Shown: positions 1 through 12,500 of the stretch, piece after piece
Layout: each line of letters starts with the position of its first letter
How positions within the stretch are numbered: the stretch's first letter is position 1
NCBI GenBank assembly: GCA_022828595.1
Contig: JAKGHH010000003.1
Location: 54,239,759 to 54,303,758, forward strand
DNA length: 64,000 nucleotides
Origin: Nelumbo lutea
Lineage: Eukaryota > Streptophyta > Magnoliopsida > Proteales > Nelumbonaceae
Reading direction: 5' to 3'
Position numbers and translations under genes: made by a program
The notes under the pieces: model-generated
Database searches by the model: none
Told to the model about the DNA's origin: nothing
What the model saw: the letters and a program-made list of their open reading frames with translations, nothing else

Positions 1-217
1 ACATCCTCATCACCTCGACCTGAGACCAGACTCTTAGACTTGTCACGGTTAACATTAGGTCTCCTAGTATATGGGACTCTAACATTCTCCTTAGGTGAAT
101 AATGCCTAAAAGTCATATTCTTAGATTCCAACTTTGAAGACAAGGGGGGAGTGCCAACAGATTCCCGAGTTGGTTGGTCATACTCCTCACGGTTTAAAGA
201 ATCATAAGACAATAAAA
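1..217 (-). CDS. Partial exon of an unidentified neighbouring gene, running off the left edge
   Basis: Read on the minus strand, this stretch stays open for about 71 codons to the window edge and is rich in Ser, Arg, Lys, Pro and Asp (it includes the segments RHYSPKENVRVPYTRR and SKSLVSGRGDED). An in-frame stop lies just upstream, but between them is a good splice acceptor: a pyrimidine-rich run ending in AG at 219-218. I therefore read it as an internal exon that starts at 217 in phase 2. Composition and codon use look like host coding sequence rather than the decayed transposon ORFs nearby, which are full of stops. I do not recognise the family. It could also be a chance open frame or an old transposon ORF. 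Confidence 0.35.
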
Positions 218-1430
218 CTCAAGAAAATAACTACTTACTAATGCAAAAAGAAGACTACAAGGTCGAAAAGAAATATGAAGGGAAGACGAACCAAGGTAAG
301 TAGCCTAAACAATTAACTTAAGCATAACAAGCTGAACAATTAACTTAAAAGTGTGAATGATAGTGTGGAACTTTTGTTTAATTAAAATATCACAATTTTT
401 GAATTTGATCCCTCTTTAATTGTAAGGACAAAAGTATAATTTGAATAATCACTTTTTTCCTCATTCAAATCCCTCTCATTAAGTATCATATTTAAGGTAT
501 TAATTTCCATTTAACATTTATTTAATCCTTTTATTGACTATAATACCCTTAATTTTGGATTTGGTCCCTTTCTAATTATGAGGGCACAAATATAATTTGA
601 ATTACCATATTCTCTCTCATTAAGTCTTATATTTAGAGTATTAATTCCCATTCTTTCATTAAATATTACATTAATTGGTCATATAAAAGAAAAAATTAGT
701 GTAACAAAGAATAATTGATATTATTGATGATAGAAATAAAATACAAATTTAAGAACAACAAAAATGAGTTTGTTTTCCTATTTGGTGGCAAGCTAACAAT
801 TCAACCTTTTGGGTCAAAAGTGCCCATTGTTGATGCCATAAAAACAACAACAACAACAACAACAATAATAATAATAATATAAAACACACAAAATTATAAA
901 AATACAAAAGAATTATAAAAAACATTTAGGCACATTTCTAATATCGTATGTTCATCATATGAGACAAAAATGTTTGACAACTAAGAATAATTTTTATGAA
1001 CATTGAAATATAAAAAATTGTAAAAAGCTTTAGAAACACATTATTTACTATTATCATCGTCATCAATTTCCATGTGTAAAGCATGGCAGTTTGAATTGTA
1101 TAATGAACACCACTAACCTAATCCATGTTTGTCTATGGAGTTTGGATTAGCTAAATGCCTTAGCTATATAGCAAGTTATGGAATCAATGACAATGCCAAA
1201 CACCAATGTTGAAATACATGAGATTCACAATAAGGAGAAAGGATTGGCTGAATGCGATGGTGAATTATCACTGGTTCCACAACCCATTGAACAACCATCA
1301 TGCTTAGCTAATATGAATTTCACAATAAAGGATTAAATTTTTGTGGGTCCTATTTATATGTATTTTATCACCTGCGAGACTATTATGGATTCCACAACCT
1401 CTTGAACAACTATTGCGTTCAGCTAATCTA
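218..1430. other. AT-rich intergenic DNA
   Basis: No supported gene. The stretch is AT-rich with short homopolymer runs and one trinucleotide tract. Two similar passages about 120 bp apart (around 400-480 and 550-610: 'tttggatttggtccctt'-like text followed by 'aaatataatttga') suggest an old local duplication. Confidence 0.5.
844..880 (+). repeat. Microsatellite (AAC)n(AAT)n
   Basis: Seven AAC-type repeats pass directly into about five AAT-type repeats, giving a compound trinucleotide microsatellite. The switch from AAC to AAT is compatible with C-to-T decay of one end of the tract. Confidence 0.9.
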
Positions 1431-1435
1431 ATCTA

Positions 1436-2216
1436 GATCTGCTCCTTAGGCCAATTTCACAACACGTCTTGGCCTAGGCCTGAGCTAGCCTGCACCTTGG
1501 GCCTATTTTGCAAGCCCAAGCCTGTCCCTACATGGGTCTAGGTCGAGCTTACAAGCTTTCTAGGCCAATGATATTCAGTAATAAAGAATTAATTATTAAA
1601 ATTTATTTAATTTAAAATAAAATTAAATAAATGAAATTTAATATATGCAAAAAAATGACACAAGGCCAAGGTAAATTGGGCTTTACTAAGCTTTGGACCT
1701 ATGCAAAAAAAAGAAAAGCATAAGCCTAATTTAATTATTTGAGTTGGTTTGGCTTGGCTTACACGTCCTTTTAGGCATCCCCATTATTGAGCAATGTGGG
1801 ACTTGGAATAACACTAAATGATGAGTGCTACCATTTAATATTTTTCCAAGTCCCACATTTCTTAGGGAATGAGAATGAAGGCCCTCCCTAAGAGAACAAT
1901 GTATATACTTGAGTTGGCAAGTATTCACACATGTATTGACATGTCTTAACTGATTAATATTGATTTATATGTTAAAACTTAAAATTTTTATGTATTATAT
2001 AAAATAATAAACATTTGATATAAAATAAAATATACTTATATATAACATATATAATATATATTTAAAAATATATATTATGTTATATTGCAGGTTGAGTTGG
2101 GCCTGAAGTACTGGGCCCAAGTCGGATCCAAATTTTTCTAGGCTTGATACGGGCCTGGGCCCAGGCTCGGAAATTTATGGACTGGGCCGGGTCGGTCTAA
2201 GAATGATCACCCCTAG
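1436..2216. repeat. GGCC-rich dispersed repeat, probably a decayed non-autonomous hAT-like element
   Basis: Two GC-rich patches, at about 1440-1560 and 2090-2216, carry the 'GGCCTAGGCC/GGGCCTGGGCC' text that recurs through this window. They flank an AT-rich core with (TATA)-type runs at 2030-2080. The right end closes with 'gatcacccctag', whose complement (TAGGGGTGATC) resembles the termini of plant hAT-type MITEs. I could not find the matching left terminus, so the limits are approximate. Confidence 0.35.
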
Positions 2217-2824
2217 GGGTAATTGTGTGTGAGTCATGGGAGAGAGATGTTTCGGGTGGGATATGAGGTGCGCTCTTTGATGAGCGAATTCCGATTCCAG
2301 CTGATGCAATTTCAGCGAGGTTTCACGACAGATATATTAAAGCCACCACATCGAAAAATTACAAAATTTTTATGAATCCGACTCTACTAACAGATCTCTC
2401 CTGACACAAGACGTTTGAGCCGCACATCGTGAATATCTTTCGAACTATGTTCCAAATACTTGGCGGGATATGCTCTGTGGTCGGTGTGAGGAGCAAATCC
2501 CGATTCCATTTTAATTTGTTTTCCGAAGACGCAGCCAAAGCGGCAAAGGAAATTCAAAAACACGCCCCCGTGGATACATCATAGAGTTCACATCTCCGCC
2601 CCACCACGTTCCACAGCAAAGTGCGATAGATTGTCTACATGGCATATTATGATTGGCTTCTCTGTCTTAGCTGCAACATCGATGGCGGGGGTCAAGCCAA
2701 GGGATACGAATACGATGAGGGCTATTTACGGGATTCCAGAAAGTTCACACGCTCCACTCTAGGACAATCTCGTAATTCCAGGGGGTTTACCAAGTTAGAC
2801 TACAAATCATTCTTGTGCAGTTTC
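2217..2824. other. Upstream region of the phosphatase gene, no feature recognised
   Basis: Base composition is more even than in the flanking repeats, and I see no transposon signature. It is the likely distal promoter of the phosphatase gene. A short open stretch at 2639-2830 has no recognisable product. Confidence 0.3.
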
Positions 2825-3364
2825 GCATAAAAGCGGTAAGCTTGCCGGCCCCGGTTTGCAGGGTTCAAGCGCTCCACCGGCGGCGGCACCACCACTAACG
2901 TGCGCAGCGCACTGCGCACTTCTCTGATTCTCTCCTGAGCTTTCTTTCCTTCGGTTCTCTCTCAATCGAGGTCAGCAGCAACTTCGAGTCCATCACTTCA
3001 CTCTCTGCCTTTAAAAGTAATGAGCAAAATTCATTCTTTATCTTTCATAATTGGTCGCCCTCTCTGCTGAAAAAGAATATTTGCTTTTTTTGCGTTTGCC
3101 TTTAAGTCACCGATCCTAAGGAATGTTTCAAAATCTCTTCCATTCTCACAAGGGAAGAAAAGTCGATCCCAAAGATGAACTGAGATAAATATTTCCGGTC
3201 ATCTCCTGCGGATGTGATTCTTTTCTCAGACGAGTTTGATAGAAGAGTCATAAGAAGAAAAGAAGGTTCTTGTTTTATTTTCAGTAATTTTTTGTTTTCT
3301 TTTGAGAGATACCTATCTCTTTTGGGTTGTTAATCGGGAGTTTGAGTTCCGGAAAAATTTAGAG
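2825..3364 (+). promoter_or_regulatory. TOPP: Probable core promoter and 5' UTR of the PP1 gene
   Basis: A TATA-like 'gcataaaagc' sits at about 2825. It is followed by a short GC-rich patch with an imperfect palindrome (gtgcgcagcgcactgcgcac, about 2901-2920) and then a long CT-rich run (about 2920-2970) typical of plant 5' leaders. The first in-frame ATG is at 3365, in the context AGAGATGG with a G at +4. A 'cgag|gtcagc' donor-like site near 2969 and a pyrimidine-rich acceptor-like tract ending 'ttttcag' near 3283 would allow a 5' UTR intron of about 300 bp. That intron is inference only. Confidence 0.4.
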
Positions 3365-3539
3365 ATGGACGCTGCTGTTCTTGACGATATAATTAATCGG
3401 CTTTTGGAAGCTCGAGGTAAACCAGGGAAACAGGTGCAACTCTCGGAGTCGGAGATCCGGCAGCTCTGCTTCGTCTCCAAGGAAATTTTCTTGAAACAGC
3501 CCAATCTATTGGAGCTTGAAGCGTCTATCAAGATTTGCG
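3365..3539 (+). CDS. TOPP: PP1 exon 1 (N-terminus, residues 1-58)
   Basis: It encodes [15 protein letters not shown]... through the [13 protein letters not shown] helix that precedes the catalytic core. It ends one base into the Gly59 codon, at a GTAATT donor (3540). Reading through the donor meets a stop within seven residues. The junction falls exactly before GDIHG, so exon 1 cannot make a phosphatase by itself. Confidence 0.93.
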
Positions 3540-6500
3540 GTAATTTTGTAGGAACGCAGTGATTTCTTTTTGATCAATATCTATTCTGTATTTGACTTCA
3601 GTTGCCTGCGCTGAAATGGGATGTGATCAATTTTGACTTAAAAGTTAAAACTAAGAAAATTTATCTTCTGGGTGTGGATCAAAATTGGATGTTCGGAAAT
3701 GGACTGTTTCGAAATATCCAAGTTCTACTAAGGAATATCTGTTCTATGTACTAATTGAATTACTTCTCCTCAAATGTATTTTACTTCCCAAAATTAACAA
3801 GAGTTTCTGAATATTAACCACAATTTTTTTTTTGGTAATTATATTAACCACAATTGCCGCTTTGTAATGTCTTGCCTTCTGTTTTCTGGGGAGTGTGGGT
3901 TGAGGCAAATAGGCTTGTGGATGACGATGGGTTTTGAAGTTAGTTATGTTCCTCCCTCTGAAATTAGTTATGTTTATTTTTGTAGTTTAGCTAATGGAAA
4001 TAGTCTTGATTATAGGCTATATTTGCTTCTTTTGGAATGTATTATGTTAGTGCTAATCTTTTGAAATTTGAAAAGAATATTCGTATCTATAAATAGTAGT
4101 TGTGCTGATTATGGCAAATATAGTGCTATTCTTAAATACTAATTACTCCCTCACCAAGATATACACTTAAGGGTGAGGAATTATGGCAAATATAGTATTG
4201 ATGTCATACTGTCATCACCTGGTGGGAATTATGATTGCAAGGTGTAAATTGATTGTTTGCTTCAAGTCGTTGATGAAATTATTAGTTGATGTTCTTATTT
4301 GTGTTTCTTCTTCTAGATGTATGTGCTTAGACCTTTGCTGTTTTGGGCATTATTTACACATAAACATGTTAATATTTTTGCAGGTACATCTTTGATTTGG
4401 TTTATGATTCTCAGTGTGGTTCTCCTGATAATTCTAGAGTTCTTTCTAATTTCATATTGGTTTTTGAAAGTAAAATGGTTATCACTTTTATTATGGTGAT
4501 TGGTGAAATTATCAAACACAACTGTGTCTTGGTTAGCATGCCAGTAGTTCTCTCTAGGGTTTGGAAGTGACTTATTGATAAGTTACCCCAAATCTTATAT
4601 AACAAGTGTGTGATGCTTGAAATGCATTCTGCTCTGAATCCAATATCATCTTGAAAGATAAAAGAACTAATCCGATAAAATAAAATAAGAGATAAAAGAG
4701 CTGAGTCATTTAACCATGTCATTTGAACCTTGTTTGTAAGGTGGAAAAACCAGTGACCCTTGGATTAGTGTTTTTCTTGCTAGGCATCCTCAGTGTAAGC
4801 AACAGGTTTTCCCACCATCATCAGATTACATCCATTCGCTTGATGCTATTGCACTACTAATTCCCCATCATGCTTCAAAATAGCTATCTCCTATCCCCTT
4901 GTTTTGCTAACATATTAGCCAGCCCATTTGCTGACCTATAAACCCATTGTATACCCACCACCATTTCCCTCATTAGCACTTTTATTTCCTTCATTATATT
5001 CCTGTATGACCAGGGAGTCAATTCTTGATTCTTCAACAATTGCACCGCCATTTTAGAATAATTCCTTTCTATTATCATATTTCTTAGGTTGCAAGATTTA
5101 GCCACCTGAAGTCCTTGCATGACTGCAGTTATCTCTGCTAGTATATAAACCCATTGTATACCCACCACCATTTCCCTCATTAGCACTTTTATTTCCTTCA
5201 TTATATTCCTGTATGACCAGGGAGTCAATTCTTGATTCTTCAACAATTGCACCGCCATTTTAGAATAATTCCTTTCTATTATCATATTTCTTAGGTTGCA
5301 AGATTTAGCCACCTGAAGTCCTTGCATGACTGCAGTTATCTCTGCTAGTATGGAATTATCTTGGCCAATAGGCACTGAAAATATTGCCAAAAATGTTCTC
5401 ATGGGAGTCCCTAAAGGCTCTCCAACACTAGGAGGTCCTGGATTATCTCTACCACAGCCATCAAAGTTCATCTTCACCATGTTCTCTGGAGGTGGTGACC
5501 ATTGGGATGAGACAAAGGACTTAGCTGATTAGGAATTTGCTACCAAACTCCAACTTCTCATAGTCATCAGTAGAGAAAGGGTCAAGCAGCTTCAATGTTT
5601 TAAACCAATGAGCCACCCTTATTGTGATGCTATTAATTATGACGCTCTTGGTTTTTGTCTTATTGTTGAAAGTCTTTCTTTTCTTTCTTTTCCAAATTGT
5701 GCAAAAGCTGGTTTCTCTCGTGCATCTCCAAAGAATTCTAGCTCTTATATTTCGATAATTGAAAAGAGACCTACTACATCAGTTGGAGGAGTGCCCCTCA
5801 ACCAAATAGATCAAAGAACCATACCCAAATTCTAACTACAAAGGGACAGGAGGTTAGCATTTTCTCCATTTGCAAGGCACAAACGTCATTGCAAGGAGAT
5901 AAGAACTGGCCTGGTATTTTCCTTTGAAGATTCTCAGAAGTGTTAATTTTCAAATGGAGGGACTTTCCCAATAGAAGGTCCTGACCGTAGGTGGCACTGA
6001 TCCACTCCAAATTTCATTAATCAGAAAGGGTTGAAAAGAAGAAAAGTGAGGCATTTAAAGCAGCTAAGGAGGCATATGAGAAGGTCCCCAAGGGAGCTAA
6101 GGTGTAAATCCTTCCATTGATCTTAGAGGGATCAAGGAACATATGCCCTAAAACTTTAAGAAAATATCTAAGACATAGGGGGAACCTCTAAATCCCATAA
6201 ACCCCTTCTAAACCCAAAATCCCAATTTAAACCAGTTGAGGAGGTAGACACAAACTGAGAATCAGTCAAAATTTTAAAGGAAGAGAGGGCATACAAGCAA
6301 GGGAAGTTTTTTTTAAGAAAACTTTCCACCCCCACCAAATATCCTCTCAGATTTTGATTTTATTGCTAGAACAAAGGTCGCATTAAATGAAACTAAAAAA
6401 AAAAAATCCTTAGGGAGGACCTGAAGGCTTGGAGCAAATCAGTGTTTGGTAACGCATTTGCTAGAAAGAAAGAGGTATTGGGGAAGATGGAAAAACTAGA

Positions 6501-9500
6501 CAGTAAACAGGTTGGAGGAGGAGGACAATCTTACAAGGATTGGGTGGGAGGAAGGGAAAGCCATAAAATGGAACTAGACAGACTTATCCACTTTGAAGAA
6601 GTTTCTTGGTGGCAACAGTGATTTAAAAGGCGCGCCTAGGCGCATAGGCGAGGCGCATTTCAGGGTAGGCGCCTCGCCTAGGTCCTAGGCGCAGCCCTAT
6701 AAAAGGCGCACACCTGGTGCATCTAGGCATGCACTTGGTGTGCCTTGCGCCTCAGTAGGCATGCACCTTTTGAAACTTTGATGTTTTTTTGCTTTTTTTG
6801 TGTCTAGTGGGTGGGCCGGGGGCTTTGTCCCCAGACCCCCATGCCATGCCCCTTGAGGCAAGCCCAACAAGTCCATGTTAGGTCTTAAATTCTTAGTTCT
6901 CACACAAGAAATAATGATTTTGTAGTTTTAATTGCTTTTTAAGAAGACATTTTATTAGGTTGAATGAATGAACACCATTACCAAATAGGGGGGGTTGTCG
7001 AAGCTCTGGTGAGCGTGGACTTATTTGTGTTTGCCTCGAGGGGCGTGGTACAAAGGCGGCTTGTAGAATCAGGAATGTAATATGTTTTACATCACATTAA
7101 CTACTTGAAGTAGTGCAATTGAGAAAAAAAGAGATTATGGGTTTTATATGCTTGAAAATGTTTTATATATTTGATTTTATTTTTAAATTATCATTTGAAT
7201 ATGCTTTACATGTTGTATTTATGTATTTTAATATTAGATAATAGGTTTTTTAAAACATTTATTTTAAAATTAAAGTTTATATTTTTATTAATATCATGTT
7301 TAATGATTTTTTGATTTTTTTGCATTTTTTTGATCTTTTAGCCTTTTTTTATTTTTGCGCCTTGCTTAAAAAAGGATTTTATGGCTGAAGGAGGGGGACA
7401 AGAATACAGCCTATTTTCAAACTTTGCTGAGGGGAAGGAGGAATACTATTTTAAGAATAGAAGATGATGACAGAATAGTTGATGATCAAAAGGAAAGAGT
7501 GGGGAAAATTCATGAGTTCTACTTTAATTTGTAAAAATCTGGGCATAGAAGGAGCTGTTTTTTACGAGATTTGGCCTTTGATAGAATTGATGAGAATTGG
7601 AGTGAGTGGTTGGAGAGGGTGTTTGATGAAGAGGAGGTTTGGGGGGCTGTGAAGAAAACGAAAGGGGATAAAGCATCAGGTCCAGATGGCTTTAACATTG
7701 CCTTTTTACAGCATGTTGGAGAATAGTGAAGGGGGAGGTGATGGGAATGTTTAAGGAGATGTGGGAGGAAAAAGTTAGAAAGAATGGCAAATGCACCATT
7801 TATCTCATTAATTGCAAAGGTGGAGGGGGCTCTGTGAATGAAAGATTTTAGACCTTTAAGTCTTATTTCTAGTCCATATGAAATTTTAGCAAAGGTGCTT
7901 TCCATAAGATTGAAGATGGTCCTTCACTTGGTGGCGGGTCCAACACAAATGGCATTTATACAACGGAGACATATTGGATGGAGTGGTAATTGCAATTGAA
8001 TGTGTGGATGCAAGAATGAGGAGTGGATTGGTGGGGGTGATTAGATAGACATGGAAAAAGCTTATGATCATGTGGAGTGGGGATTCCTAGAGGAGGTGAT
8101 GGGGCTAATGAGTTTGGAGAAAAATTGGAGGAGTTGGGTTTTTGTATATATTTCATCAGTGTCTTTCTTTGGTGCTGGTGAATGGGATCTCTACTGATTT
8201 CTTTGGATCTTCAAGGGGATTGAGAGAGGGGGGACCCTTTATCTCCTATATTTTTTGTTTTAGTGGTGGAATAGTTGTGCAAATTAATTGCTAAGGTAGT
8301 GGAGGAGAAAGCTTGATGATTTCTCATCTTCAATATGCAGATGACATTTTGATTTTTTTGGATGCATCACCAGTGCAAGTGTTGAGTTTGGGGGGAATTC
8401 TTAAAGGGTTTGAAGTGCTTTCAGGTCTGAAGGTAAATTAAACAAAGGGGGCATAATTGGATAGGGAATATGCAGCAAGATGTTTTAGAAGAGTGCCTCC
8501 TCTTGGTATTGCCTAAGAGGAATGCTTCCTTTCACTTATTTAGGTTTGCCTGTTGGTGTGAAAGCTTCAGCACTTTCTACCTGGCAACCAGTATTAGATA
8601 GAATTGACCAGAGACTGGCAGGATGGAAGAGGTATCTCTCATTTGGGGGGAAAGGTCACAATCATTAAAAGTGTTTTGTCAAATCTACCAAGAAATTTAA
8701 AGGATGTAAAAGGTTTTTTTATGGAAGATAAAGTAACCCCAAAAAAGTTTCATTTGGGGAGGTTGGATTGGGTTTGTAGGGCAAAGAAAGAGGGGGATTT
8801 GGGAATCAGAAGGGTGAGAGCTTTTAATCAAGCCTTGTTGGGGAAGTGGGCATGGATATTTGGGTGGGAGAGGGAAGCATTGTGGAGGAGGGTAAATGCG
8901 AGCAGATATGGTGTGGTGAATTTTGGGTGGGACGCAAGGGAGGTATGTTCTTCTTATGGGGTGAGTGTTTGGAAGGGTATCATGAAATTCCAAGCTTCAG
9001 TAAAAGCTTGTGTTTCATGGAAGGTGGGAGATGGGTCTAGTATTAGATTTTGGGAGGATGAGTGGTTAAATGCAGGCAAGCCTTTTGAGGCTGTCCTAGA
9101 TTATATAGGCTGAGCAGAAAAAAATACCACCATTGCTAATTGCTTTGAACGAAGGCAGGGTGAGGTGTGCTGGTGCCCCACTTTTAGAAGGCCTCTCTTG
9201 GACAGAGAGGTGGAAGAATGTGTAGTGTTGCTGTCCAGATTTCAAGATGCAATGATTCAGCCAGAAAGTTCTGATGAGATGGTGGAAGGAGAGCAAAAAT
9301 GGCAGATTTTCAGTTAAATCTTTCTACAAAGTTTTGTGTGGCTGGTGGAAATGGACAGCACCCTTACTCAAGATCATTTGAAGAAAAGAGGTTTCTTCTT
9401 GTCTAACGGGTACGTCCTCTGTGAAATGGATTTAGAAAATGTGATGCATATGTGAGCTGCATATGGTTATTCTACTTTTGCCTCTTCAACATGAGCGGAT

Positions 9501-12500
9501 GGGATCCTCAGTTGCCTAAGGAGATCTTTGAAAAGTGGCGAGGTATCAATGGGGGGAAGAAAGCTAAAATTCTGTGTTCTGTTCCATTTGCAGTTGTTAC
9601 ATGTCTAACAAATGGGTCCATTATTGGGCCCATGTATTGATTAAGTTGGAAGAACAAGTTAGTGGGTGTCTATATTAGGTTAGGTGTTGGGCCATGCATG
9701 TAGTAGAGAGCCACATGAGCCCATTTGTGAAAGTTGTTATTACTTTGTTCCTTATTTATGGGTCAATTAGTAGCGAGAGAGTGTGTCGTGATAGGTCACG
9801 TATGTGTATGGGACATGGGTGTAATTGGTTAGATTGAGAGTCTGAAAACACTTGAACTGTTTGTTTCAGAATCACCAATTGAAGAATTTTAACCTAAACT
9901 GTTTGGTTTTTTTATCAGAGGTCCCTTGTTTCCCTCAAAGCAGACGAAAACTACCGTTACGCCCTACTAGGAACGTAATAAATGGTATCAAAGCGTGTTA
10001 TGATTCCCAATTTTGAGCACCGACTTGGGACAACTTCAAGGAAAGGTTCAATTATTGGCTGCTGGCCAAGAGCGGATGATGGAATGATTCATAGAGATAT
10101 TCGACTCCCTCATGGTTTGTTCGATCAAATGGAAGCTGTCTTTGGCAAAGAAGAAGAAACCATCATGGTGGTTGATTCTTCAGATAAGCCAGCGGAAGGT
10201 GGAGAAGTGGACATAGAAGTCCTTGCTGCTTTGGCGGAACCAGAGAAGAAGGAGAAAGATGATGAGAGCAGTAACCTTACAAGCAGCTATTTCTGCAAGT
10301 TGGAGAACACTACTTGGGTTACAACTCAATCCTGCAAAGGCACCGAAACTTATGGTGTTGCAACAAGTTTAGACATCATCAGGCGCTGTTAGGGAAATCA
10401 AGGCGTTGATTTTCAATGACAGGTTATCAGATTCTTGAATGCCGGGATCATTGTTATGGACGAAAGTGAGCACACGTACATATTTGGTGCGATCATCTCC
10501 AAAGCCATGTTTTGAGATTCAAAGACAAAGGGGGGCTGTGAAGTTTGCGAAAGCTTCAAACGATGAAAAGAAAATGGCTTCCAAGATCTAAGCTTCCATG
10601 TATTTTGCAGCAAAGATGATAAAGCAAGCATTCCTTGGGACCCACCTCGGACAATGGGAACCGGTTCGATCTCCATTCAGTTCTACACCAGTTTCATCCA
10701 TTACACTATTGGTGTTGTACTTGATGGCATTGCAAAGAGTGAGAAATAAGTGTTTATTTTGGTAAAAGAGGTATCCCCGCTCCAACAGAAGCAATGCAAA
10801 CTATGATAGTTTCTCCGATCAAGTTACCAGGCAATGCCTCTGTTGATGCTCCCTCACCTGGTGCCCAAATCAGATTCTATAATGTGTTCTCTGTGCCAGG
10901 TGATTTCAATCTGACCTTGCTGGACCACCTGATAGCTAAATGGATCTCAACTACATTAACCACTTCAATGAACTCAATGCTGGAAATGTTGCAGATGTGT
11001 ACACTTGTGCAAAATTGGTTGGTGCTTGAACCGTCACCTTCATTGGTGGTGAGCTTAATATCCTCAATGTCATTGCTGATGCTTACAGCGAGAAATCTCC
11101 TAGTGTCCCAACCGTGGAAGATGTAGCATCCTGTGTTCAAATCCGAAGCATCTGAGAAATACTAATGTTACAGGAGGTACCACTGATTTCTTCACTTTCC
11201 TTCCTGTGTTCAGATCCAATCTGAATGACAAAGGGTACGCAGTCCATTGCTTGCAGACAAAGGCAAATTTGAGCTGGTGGTTCCATGATTTGTGCATGAG
11301 CAGCAAATGTCATCCTCCTTATCCGTTTCAGACTTCCTGGGGCCCACAGGTGATAAGGTTGGAGTCAACATCGGCAATGCCCATCCATAAAGGCGTTCCC
11401 TTCAACTCCACAAGCTCTGTTGACGGACTTGCATACACACAAAAGATATCCTATGCTGCTAATTGTCTTGACATACCATGTGATTCTGATATTGATAGTC
11501 AGTTACTGGAGCTATTCATCTTGCTAGAAAAGCTGATGTCACCTTTGCCAAAAATAACCCACAGGTTGCAAGAATACCTTGGGTTGGATACCCATGTGAG
11601 GCTGGTGGGCATTTAATTACAGAAGTTGTCTACAGGGAATTCAATTCAAGTGGTGGTGCTTCCCAGGTACATGGGAGATTACACGAATTGGTGGAAGTTA
11701 TCTACAAAATCAGCTGATTGGATTCAACCATGTGTTCTTGGGAAGAACATGGGGGATTTACATGTATTACAAGGCTGCGTTTGGTTCGTACCTTGAGGAC
11801 AAGGGCATTTTTAAGGGGGTGGTAATGTTACATGTCTAATAAATGTGTCCATTTGTGGGCCCACTTATTGAATGGTTTAAGTTGAAAGAACAAGTTAGTG
11901 GGTGTCAATATTAGATTAGGTGTTGGGCCATGTGTGGAGTAGAGAGCTACATGGCCCATATGTGAAAGTTGTTATTAGTTTGTTCCTTATTTATGAGTCA
12001 GTTAGTAGTGACAGAGTGTGTCATGATAGGTCATGTACGTGTATGGGTGTAATGGGTTATGGGTAGTTGTGTGAGATTGAGAGTCTGTAAATACTTGAAC
12101 TGTTTGTTTCAGAATCATCAATTGAAGATTTTTTTTTGGATCAATAACAAAAACTTTATTAATGATGTGAAGATTTGTGAAACTTTAGATACAAAAGGGG
12201 GAGATAAAATGTCTTAGCTTCCCATCAATGAAATACAATGAAAGAAAATTAAAAATTAGCCCAAAAGATAGACTCCCTATTTATCCCTTGCTTAGTCAAC
12301 CCATCTGCAAATGAGTTAGCGGTCCTCTTTTTTTGGTTAACCAACAATACTTTTTCCCCTTTTCTTTTTCGAAAGAGCGGGTTACGGGATTTGATTCCAC
12401 GTCAATGCTGGGACAACCCATCTAACACACCAACGAGCCAGGCCTCGATTGGTTGAGTTAGCGGTCCTCTTCACCCAGCTGTATTGTATCTCAATGTCCC

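Noticed and set aside
2639..2830. 63-codon ORF upstream of PP1
   Set aside because: No recognisable domain; it lies in the probable promoter region and its composition gives no support for coding.
5608..5835. + strand ORF of 75 codons
   Set aside because: Antisense to the LINE segment between zf-RVT and RNase H.
12330..12454. A genuine tRNA gene on the minus strand
   Set aside because: A- and B-box-like text is present, but no cloverleaf arms pair. A tail and 17 bp target duplication show a SINE.
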